Assembly (NCBI GenBank): GCA_964639205.1
Contig: CAZXCG010000015.1
Location: 1-37,319, forward strand
Length of the DNA stretch: 37,319 nucleotides
DNA from: CAZXCG01 sp964639205
GTDB taxonomy: Bacteria > Bacillota > Clostridia > Oscillospirales > Acutalibacteraceae
Reading direction: 5' to 3'
In this document: piece after piece, positions 25,342-31,627 of the stretch
How positions within the stretch are numbered: position 1 is the stretch's first letter
Layout: every line of letters begins with the position of its first letter
Program-made: the position numbers and the translations under genes
Notes under the pieces: generated by a model
Databases searched by the model: none
The model's input: only the letters and a program-made list of their open reading frames with translations
What the model was told of the DNA's origin: nothing

Positions 25342-27582
25342 TTACATATGTTGGTGAAAAGTACGGCTGATAACCTCTTTCTGCTGCTCGCGGGAAAGCT
25401 TGTGGAAATTTACGGCATATCCCGACACGCGGATTGTAAGATTGGGGTATTTGGACGGGTCGTTGTATGCTTCAACCAGAGTTTCGCGGTTAAGCACGTT
25501 TACGTTTATATGATGAGCTCTTTGCGCAAAATAACCGTCAAGTATATGCACAAGGTTGTCAACGCGCTCTTTCCTTGTGCTGCCGAGAGTGTCCGGAGTA
25601 ATGGAAAACGTGTTTGAAATTCCGTCGCGGCAATCGTCGTAGGAGAGCTTCGCAACCGAATTAAGAGACGCAAGCGCTCCGTTTGTTTCGCGGTTATGCA
25701 TCGGGTTTGCACCGGGAGCAAAAGGCTCGCCCTTTTTGCGCCCGTCCGGAGTTGAACCGGTCTTTTTGCCGTACATAACGTTTGAGGTTATGGTCAGCAC
25801 CGAAAGAGTGTGAATCGAATCGCGGTAAGCGGGTGTTTTGCGCAGCTCGGTTATCATATCGGAAAGGAGCTGCTCGGCTATAACGTCGGCGCGGTCGTCG
25901 TCGTTGCCGTATTTCGGGAATTCCCCCTCGGTTACAAAGTCGGTTATGTAGCCGTTTTCATCGCGCACTGCGGTAACCTTTGCGTATTTTATCGCGCTGA
26001 GCGAATCGGTCAGCACGGAAAGCCCCGCCACCCCGCAGGCCATAAAGCGGGTGACGTCGGTATCGTGCAGAGCCATTTGGGTTTTTTCGTAGGCGTATTT
26101 GTCATGCATATAATGTATAACGTTAAGGGTGTTGACGTAAAGCCTGCAAATCCACTTGCGGTAGCGTACAAAGCGCTGCATAACCTCGTCATAGTCAAGT
26201 ACGTCTTTACCGTAAACAGGTTCAAGGGGACCCGCCTGCGTGGCGGAATAGGTGTCGTAACCGCCGTTGAGCGCAAGCAGCAAAAGCTTGGGCAGGTTGC
26301 AGCGCGCGCCGAAAAACTGCATCTGCTTGCCCACCTGCATGGCGGAAACACAGCAGGCAATGGCGTAATCGTCGCCGTAAATCGGGCGCATAACGTCGTC
26401 GTTCTCGTACTGTATGGAATCCGTATCAATCGAAACCCTCGCGCAAAAATCCTTGAAGCCCTGCGGAAGCCGCTCCGACCAGAGCACGGTCAGGTTCGGC
26501 TCGGGAGCCGAGCCCAAATTATAAAGCGTGTTAAGATACCGGAACGAGCTTTTTGTAACAAGGGTTCTGCCGTCTTCGCCCATTCCTCCGAGAGCCTCGG
26601 TTATCCACATAGGGTCGCCGCCAAAAAGCTCGTTGTATTCCGGCGTGCGCAGATGGCGCATCATACGCAGCTTTATAACAAAATCATCTATTATTTCCTG
26701 CGCGCCCGATTCGTCAAGAACGCCGTTTTCAAGGTCGCGCTGTATATAAATATCTATAAAGCTTGAGGTTCTTCCCAGCGACATCGCCGCGCCGTTCTGC
26801 TCCTTGTTTGCCGCAAGATATGCAAAATACGTCCACTGCACCGCCTCGCGGGTGTTTTTTGCCGGCAGCGAAATGTCAATGCCGTACATCTGCGCCATTT
26901 CCTTAAGCTTCTTCAAAAAAGTTATTTGCTGATACAGCTCCTCGGAAAGACGGATGCTCTCCACGTTAAAATCGCCTTGGGCGATTATCCGCTTATCCTC
27001 GATTTTTTCTTCTATAAGCACGTCTATGCCGTAAAGAGCCACGCGGCGGTAATCCCCGATTATTCTGCCCCTGCCGTATGCGTCCGGCAAGCCCGTGAGC
27101 AGCCCCGCGTGCCTTACCTTGCGCATTTCATCGCTGTAAACGCGGAACACCCCGTCGTTATGGGTGGTTCTGTACTGAAACTCGTCTTCGATTTTTTCCG
27201 AAAGCTCATAGCCGTAGGCGCGGCAGGCCTGTCTTGCCATTTTAATTCCGCCGAAGGGGTTTACACCGCGCTTGAGCGGACGGTTCGTTTGCAGCCCGAC
27301 TATAATTTCTTCCTCTTTATTAAGGTAGCCGGGCATATACGCCGTGAGGGAAGAAACGGTTGTCGTGTCTATATCAAGCACGCCGTTATAATTGCGCTCG
27401 ACCGTCAGAAGCTGATTAAGTCTGTCCATAAGGCGCTTTGTTCTGTCGGTTGCGCCCTGCAAAAATTCGTCGCCGCCCTCATAGGGGGTAACGTTGCTTT
27501 GAATAAAACTGCGGACATTTATCTCCTTTTGCCATTCTCCGCCGTTAAATCCGTTCCACTGTTCAAAGGTTTTTGTTATCAT
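25342..27582 (-). CDS. pflB: formate C-acetyltransferase (pyruvate formate-lyase)
   Basis: Glycyl-radical enzyme converting pyruvate and CoA to acetyl-CoA and formate. The 746-residue protein starts MITKTFEQWNGFNGGEW. The catalytic Cys pair is in YAIACCVSAMQVGKQMQFFG and the radical Gly is Gly721 in RVSGYA near the C-terminus. I chose the ATG at 27582 (AAAGGA seven bases upstream); the frame is open to 27657, but that longer start would lie inside the riboswitch terminator. It is controlled by a ZTP riboswitch and a near-consensus promoter. The activating enzyme gene pflA is not adjacent. Formate feeds 10-formyl-THF and purine synthesis, matching the riboswitch ligand. Confidence 0.97.
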   Translation of the reverse strand: MITKTFEQWNGFNGGEWQKEINVRSFIQSNVTPYEGGDEFLQGATDRTKRLMDRLNQLLTVERNYNGVLDIDTTTVSSLTAYMPGYLNKEEEIIVGLQTNRPLKRGVNPFGGIKMARQACRAYGYELSEKIEDEFQYRTTHNDGVFRVYSDEMRKVRHAGLLTGLPDAYGRGRIIGDYRRVALYGIDVLIEEKIEDKRIIAQGDFNVESIRLSEELYQQITFLKKLKEMAQMYGIDISLPAKNTREAVQWTYFAYLAANKEQNGAAMSLGRTSSFIDIYIQRDLENGVLDESGAQEIIDDFVIKLRMMRHLRTPEYNELFGGDPMWITEALGGMGEDGRTLVTKSSFRYLNTLYNLGSAPEPNLTVLWSERLPQGFKDFCARVSIDTDSIQYENDDVMRPIYGDDYAIACCVSAMQVGKQMQFFGARCNLPKLLLLALNGGYDTYSATQAGPLEPVYGKDVLDYDEVMQRFVRYRKWICRLYVNTLNVIHYMHDKYAYEKTQMALHDTDVTRFMACGVAGLSVLTDSLSAIKYAKVTAVRDENGYITDFVTEGEFPKYGNDDDRADVIAEQLLSDMITELRKTPAYRDSIHTLSVLTITSNVMYGKKTGSTPDGRKKGEPFAPGANPMHNRETNGALASLNSVAKLSYDDCRDGISNTFSITPDTLGSTRKERVDNLVHILDGYFAQRAHHINVNVLNRETLVEAYNDPSKYPNLTIRVSGYAVNFHKLSREQQKEVISRTFHQHM

Positions 27583-27644
27583 AGCTTTTCCTTTCGCCGC
27601 ACGGCGCTTTGAGCCGCGCGATATGACAATTTTTTCAAACCCAA

Positions 27645-27770
27645 ACAAAAAGGGCAACCCTTTTCGCAGGATTGCCCAGACGGTCGGCGGTTATACTGAT
27701 TACCGTAGAATCAGCAACAATCCTGTGCTCCATTGTGTTTGTTCACATTCCGTCAGTCACACAAGACCCT
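27645..27770 (-). promoter_or_regulatory. ZTP (pfl-motif) riboswitch upstream of pflB
   Basis: The minus-strand leader matches the pfl motif: GGGTCTTGTGTGACTGACGG at its 5' end, GGAGCAC in the middle, and the conserved 3' half CCGACCGTCTGGGCA (27673-27687). The last GGGCA also forms the terminator stem GGGCAATCC with GGGTTGCCC (27652-27677), followed by TTTTTGTTT. ZTP or ZMP, which accumulate when 10-formyl-THF is low, should stabilise the aptamer and block termination, turning pflB on. This is the class's established logic and the reason it was first called pfl. Confidence 0.93.
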
Positions 27771-27780
27771 TTACAGCTTC

Positions 27781-27809
27781 AGTATATCCGATTAATCTTC
27801 CGTTGTCAA
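27781..27809 (-). promoter_or_regulatory. pflB promoter
   Basis: Minus strand: perfect -35 TTGACA (27804-27809), 17-base spacer, -10 TATACT (27781-27786). The predicted start near 27774 falls at the 5' end of the ZTP aptamer. Confidence 0.82.
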
Positions 27810-27837
27810 CATTAAATTTTTAAATTTTTTCCCTGTT

Positions 27838-29073
27838 TTAATTCTGCCTATGCACGGCTTCATCGCTGAAAAGACAGGCAAGCACATCGTAGTCCGCCTC
27901 GGCGTCCACAACAAAATTGTTAAGGAACTGAAAATCCTTTACGCACTGCTCCGTATAATCGCCGAAAACGCCGTCCGCGTCCCCGCTGTAATAGCCCAAA
28001 TCTTTAAGGCGCTCCTGCAAAGCCTTTATAAGCTCCGTGCCGGAATCGGCGTCTATTGTCATTCCCTCGCTTAAAGTCAGCCCGTACTGCGCCGCGACGC
28101 TGCTGTCCGACCCGGCGGAGCCTCCGCTCGGCTCGCTTGTACCCTCCTCGGGCGTATCGTCTCCGTCGTCGGGATATAAAAGCTTTAGAAGCTCGGCTAC
28201 GTTCTGTATTGCCGAAATTCCGACCAAATTCAAGTCGGACAGAGAATATTCAAAGCAGCGCCCGTTTGCAATCGCAAACAGCTCGGCGGTATCGGCGTCG
28301 GACTTTAATTTGTCAAGCACTGCGCCGCTGTCGTAGAAAATCACCGCGGGATTACGCTCCGCAAGCGTCTCCGCCACGCTTGAGCCCTCCGCGTCCTCCG
28401 CCGTAATTACGGAGGAACCCGTAGCGCCTATTACTTTGTAAACAAAGGAGTCCGCCTCCGGAATAACAAGCTCGCCGTTGCCGTCAAGCGAAAGATAGCA
28501 AACGGTATAAACCGCCGCTCCGGCTCCCGAAGCCTGAGCCTGCGCGCTGTTCAGATTTTCGTAAAGCGCTTCATACTCGGCCTGCGCGTTTTTAGCGCCT
28601 TCCTTCGACCCTGCCATTATAACGGCCACGGAGTTGTACATAGTGGCAATTTCAGAGTCCGTCTGCGGCTGCGCAAAGCAAAAAACGTTTATTCCCGCTT
28701 CGTTAAGGCTGTTCAAATAAACCTCGCCGAGAGTTTCGTCGGCAAACACCGTGTCGGTACCGGCGTTGACAATGGCGTCAACATCCGGAGAAGATGCGAC
28801 CCCCACGGACGGAACAACCTCAATGCTGCTCTGCTTGCAGCTGTCGCTTTTGCCCACAAGACTTCCCGCATAGCCTAAGTTTATCATTACGTCGGCCGCG
28901 TTCGCGCTTAAAACAGTGACGTTCTCCGGGGCGGTTTTGAGCGTGACGCCGCCCACCGTTACCGGGTAACCGTCCCCGCCGCCGCAGGCGCTCAAAAGCG
29001 CCGAACAAAGTAAAATAACGCAGGCAAGCAAAACACAGGTTACCCGGCTCGATATTTTAAAAATCCTTTTCAT
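27838..29073 (-). CDS. lipoprotein: BtuF-like binding domain fused to a peptidoglycan-binding domain
   Basis: A 411-residue secreted lipoprotein with a signal peptide and lipobox LLSAC (Cys30). Residues about 35-300 resemble the BtuF/FhuD-type periplasmic binding fold that captures metal chelates, vitamin B12 or siderophores (PENVTVLSANAADVMINLGYAGSLVGKS, then SPDVDAIVNAGTDTVFADE). A Gly/Ser/Glu-rich linker (about 301-335) leads to a C-terminal peptidoglycan-binding domain (ALQERLKDLGYYSGDADGVFGDYTEQCVKDFQ, about 348-405). No ABC permease or ATPase is nearby, so import is doubtful; a wall-anchored sensor or scavenger is possible. AGGGAAGGA precedes the ATG. It lies 25 bp after the DUF815 gene. 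Confidence 0.82.
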   Translation of the reverse strand: MKRIFKISSRVTCVLLACVILLCSALLSACGGGDGYPVTVGGVTLKTAPENVTVLSANAADVMINLGYAGSLVGKSDSCKQSSIEVVPSVGVASSPDVDAIVNAGTDTVFADETLGEVYLNSLNEAGINVFCFAQPQTDSEIATMYNSVAVIMAGSKEGAKNAQAEYEALYENLNSAQAQASGAGAAVYTVCYLSLDGNGELVIPEADSFVYKVIGATGSSVITAEDAEGSSVAETLAERNPAVIFYDSGAVLDKLKSDADTAELFAIANGRCFEYSLSDLNLVGISAIQNVAELLKLLYPDDGDDTPEEGTSEPSGGSAGSDSSVAAQYGLTLSEGMTIDADSGTELIKALQERLKDLGYYSGDADGVFGDYTEQCVKDFQFLNNFVVDAEADYDVLACLFSDEAVHRQN

Positions 29074-29098
29074 TTTATATCCTTCCCTTCAAAGTCAT

Positions 29099-30325
29099 TC
29101 AGTTAAACAGCGATTCTATATATTGCTTGGCGCAGCGCGGAGAACGCCCGCCCCTTTCCAGCGCAAAGCGTTCGGCTCCCGCGCGGAGATTTTCCTTGCT
29201 TTCCTTAACTCCGTACTGCTCCGCAAGAGCAAGCACAATATCCAAAAATTTATCCTTAGACGGAACGGAAAAGCAAACCGAAAGCCCGAATCGGTCTGAA
29301 AGCGAGAGGCTCTCTTCCATATTATCGCGGCGGTTTACGTCGTCGTCGTCACGGTCGGAAAAGCGCTCTTTAATAAGATGTCTGCGGTTTGAGGTGGCGT
29401 AAATCAGGGCGTTGTCCGGTCTGGCTGCAAGCCCGCCTTCCAGCACGGCCTTGAGCGAGGCGTAGCTTTCGTCCTGCTGCAAAAACGAAAGATCGTCAAT
29501 AAAAATAATAAACTTCATAGGTATCGAAGCGATGACGTCGACCAAAAGCGGAAAATCCATAAGCCTCTCTTTGGGAATTTCCACAATCCGCAGTCCCTCT
29601 CTGCGAAAGTAATTTCCGACCGCCTTTACCGTCGAGGACTTCCCCGTACCCTTATCGCCGTAAAGCAGGCAGTTGTTGCAGGTTTTGCCGTCAAGGAAGG
29701 CTCTTGTGTTGTCCACAATGAGCCTGCGCTGGTACTCATAGCCCTTAAGCGAGCCGAGGGTGATTTTGTCGTGATTGACAACCGGCCGAATGCCGCCCTT
29801 TCTCCAAACAAACGCCTTGTAGCGCGCAAACATACCGCAGCCGTTTTCACGGTGAAAGCGGCACAGCGCGCTCATTAAGTCGCTTTGTCTGAAAGGCTCT
29901 GCGGGCAGACCGCATTCCCAGCGCGGCAGACCGTCTGCAACGTCCCCGAGCTGCTCGCGGTATTTGTACGCATCGAGTATATCTCCGCCGGTAATGCCGC
30001 TTAAAAACAGTATGCTCGCACAGTCGTTTTTCGCCGCGGCAATTACATTTTCCGGCAAATCGGAAAGCGTTTGGGAGGTTGCCGCCCGCGTAAAACAGTT
30101 TTCGTCGAAAAGCGCCGTTTCCGTAAGGCAGTAGGCAAAGTTGCCTCCGAAGCCGCGTTCGCACAGCAGGGAATAAAAGCCGCAGTAAGCGTCTAAAAAT
30201 TCCTTCGGGCTTTTTTCCGCAGCTTCCAAAAGCTGCGAAAACGCGGCGACAACGCTGCACTTTAAAATCCCCCTGTACACCGAAAGCGAGCGCAGGCGGT
30301 AAAAAGCGTCCGTAATTTTATTCAT
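29099..30325 (-). CDS. DUF815-family AAA ATPase
   Basis: A 408-residue ATPase of the DUF815 family, common in bacteria and without an established function. Walker A is GDKGTGKSS (about residues 223-231), Walker B is FIIFIDDLSF with Asp277-Asp278, and an arginine-finger-like SDRFG lies near the C-terminus. I start it at the ATG at 30325 (MNKITDAFYRLRSLSVYRG, the usual N-terminus). The frame is open to 30499, but a promoter at 30365-30393 lies inside that extension, and GGAG lies 13 bases before the chosen ATG. The lipoprotein gene follows closely, so the two are probably one operon. Confidence 0.88.
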   Translation of the reverse strand: MNKITDAFYRLRSLSVYRGILKCSVVAAFSQLLEAAEKSPKEFLDAYCGFYSLLCERGFGGNFAYCLTETALFDENCFTRAATSQTLSDLPENVIAAAKNDCASILFLSGITGGDILDAYKYREQLGDVADGLPRWECGLPAEPFRQSDLMSALCRFHRENGCGMFARYKAFVWRKGGIRPVVNHDKITLGSLKGYEYQRRLIVDNTRAFLDGKTCNNCLLYGDKGTGKSSTVKAVGNYFRREGLRIVEIPKERLMDFPLLVDVIASIPMKFIIFIDDLSFLQQDESYASLKAVLEGGLAARPDNALIYATSNRRHLIKERFSDRDDDDVNRRDNMEESLSLSDRFGLSVCFSVPSKDKFLDIVLALAEQYGVKESKENLRAGAERFALERGGRSPRCAKQYIESLFN

Positions 30326-30364
30326 ATATATGTCAGCTCCGGTAATTTCTTTTACTTGATTATC

Positions 30365-30393
30365 ATAATACAGCAAATTCCCCCGTTCGTCAA
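30365..30393 (-). promoter_or_regulatory. promoter of the DUF815-lipoprotein operon
   Basis: Minus strand: -35 TTGACG (30388-30393), 17-base spacer, -10 TATTAT (30365-30370), 40 bases upstream of the chosen ATG. Confidence 0.7.
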
Positions 30394-30572
30394 ATAAAAA
30401 GATAATTTTTCGGCAAAAAAGCACATACGCGCCGCTCCGAGCGCTTAATGAGCGTACAAATCTGTTCGCAGCGCGCGGATTTTTTTCAAAAATTTGCATA
30501 TATAAACCGAAAACGCCCCGAAATTTGCCGGAAATTTTTTACCGCCGCGCGGGCGGAAACAGCGGCTAAAAC

Positions 30573-30601
30573 TTGCAATAAAGCTTTAAATATGATAAAA
30601 T
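30573..30601 (+). promoter_or_regulatory. rlmB promoter
   Basis: -35 TTGCAA (30573-30578), 17-base spacer, -10 TAAAAT (30596-30601). The transcript would begin near the hairpin at 30604-30640. Confidence 0.6.
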
Positions 30602-30603
30602 GT

Positions 30604-30640
30604 AACCTGAACGCGGACGTCCCCCGCTTCCGAAGCGGCG
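30604..30640 (+). repeat. hairpin related to the left end of the dispersed repeat
   Basis: AACCTGAACGCGGACGTCCCC leads into the stem CCGCTTC/GAAGCGG and ends GGCGGGTTCTT. The same order (AAC-CT-rich flank, GTCCCC, GC stem, GGCGGGTTC) opens the three full repeats, and a close relative is at about 7910-7948. Only the first hairpin is present. It lies in the rlmB leader. Confidence 0.5.
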
Positions 30641-30680
30641 GGTTCTTTAAGCGCGGCTTTGTAAGCCAAAAGGGGGAAAT

Positions 30681-31445
30681 ATGTCAGAAGAAAAAAGCCC
30701 CTCCCAAGGGCGGGAGCAAAAAAGCGACGTAATCGCCGGCAGGAATCCGGTAAACGAGGCTATTAGAAGCTCAAGACCGATTGAAGCCGTCCTTGTTGCA
30801 AGAGGCGCAAAAAACGGCGCGATAGTGGGCATTTTGGCAAAAGCGCGCGAAAAACGCATTCCGATAAAAGAGGTTGACCCCAAAAAGCTCGACTTCCTTT
30901 GCTCCGGGGCGGCTCATCAGGGTATCGCCGCGCTTGCCTCCTGCAAGGAATATTCAACAGTGGACGAAATTTTACAGCTTGCACGCAGACGCGGCGAACC
31001 GCCGTTTGTGGTCGTGCTTGACGAGATAGAGGACCCCCATAATCTGGGCGCGGTAATAAGAACCGCCGAGTGCGCGGGCGCGCACGGCGTAATTATACCC
31101 AAAAGGCGCAGCGCCGGCCTCAGCTATGCCGTTGCCAAAGCCTCGGCAGGCGCGGTCGAATATGTTCCGGTTGCAAGAGTACCCAACATATGCTCGGTAA
31201 TCGAGCAGCTTAAAAGCGCCGGACTTTGGGTTTACGGAGCCGATATGAACGGCGTTCATTACACCGACTGCGACTACAGCGGTCCGGTCGCCCTGGTTAT
31301 AGGCGGCGAGGGCAAGGGGATAGGCAGACTTGTCAGGGAAAAATGCGACACCGTCATTTCTTTGCCTATGAAGGGGAAAATCTCTTCCCTTAACGCCTCC
31401 GTCGCGGCGGGCGTGCTTATGTATGAAATCGCTAAATTCAGATAG
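30681..31445 (+). CDS. rlmB: 23S rRNA 2'-O-methyltransferase, RlmB/TrmH (SpoU) family
   Basis: S-adenosylmethionine-dependent RNA ribose methyltransferase. The 254-residue protein has an N-terminal substrate-binding domain (GRNPVNEAIRSSRPIEAVLVA) and a trefoil-knot SPOUT domain with motif 1 EDPHNLGAVIRTAECAG, motif 2 ALVIGGEGKGI and motif 3 ISLPMKGKISSLNASVAAGVLMYE. By family, the target is G2251 of 23S rRNA, but paralogues modify other sites, so specificity is inferred. The ATG is preceded by GGGGGAAA. Dispersed repeat copy 2 begins 25 bp after the stop. Confidence 0.92.
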   Translation: MSEEKSPSQGREQKSDVIAGRNPVNEAIRSSRPIEAVLVARGAKNGAIVGILAKAREKRIPIKEVDPKKLDFLCSGAAHQGIAALASCKEYSTVDEILQLARRRGEPPFVVVLDEIEDPHNLGAVIRTAECAGAHGVIIPKRRSAGLSYAVAKASAGAVEYVPVARVPNICSVIEQLKSAGLWVYGADMNGVHYTDCDYSGPVALVIGGEGKGIGRLVREKCDTVISLPMKGKISSLNASVAAGVLMYEIAKFR

Positions 31446-31470
31446 CTCGGATATACAATTCGGATATTTA

Positions 31471-31613
31471 TAACTCAGGCAAAGATGTCCCCCGCCTCTA
31501 AGGCGGCGGGTTCCGTTTTCGGAATCAACGGGGATACAACCCCCTGCCGATTCCCCCGGCAGCCGACGCTGCCCTTTGCCGCGCTGAATAACGGGGCAGA
31601 GCCCCTTATTGAA
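31471..31613 (+). repeat. dispersed structured repeat, copy 2
   Basis: Best-preserved copy: the first hairpin is intact (CCGCC..GGCGG), followed by TTCC..GGAA, the GGAATC/GATTCC arm with a GGGG/CCCC core, GGCAGC-CGAC-GCTGCC and the GGGGCAGAGCCCCTTATTGAA end. Its right end abuts the GGAAGGGTG ribosome-binding site of the next gene. Confidence 0.88.
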
Positions 31614-31627
31614 GGAAGGGTGAAATT

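Larger units (their letters stand above)
30326..30680. other. intergenic region with divergent promoters
   Basis: This 355 bp gap holds the leftward DUF815 promoter, the rightward rlmB promoter and a GC-rich hairpin related to the dispersed repeat. The stretch between the promoters (about 30394-30572) shows nothing else I can support. Confidence 0.6.

Noticed and set aside
27583..27657. N-terminal extension of pflB to 27657
   Set aside because: It overlaps the riboswitch terminator, and AAAGGA points to the ATG at 27582.
30326..30499. N-terminal extension of the DUF815 gene to 30499
   Set aside because: A consensus promoter lies inside it, it lacks a good ribosome-binding site, and the protein then would not start like its family.
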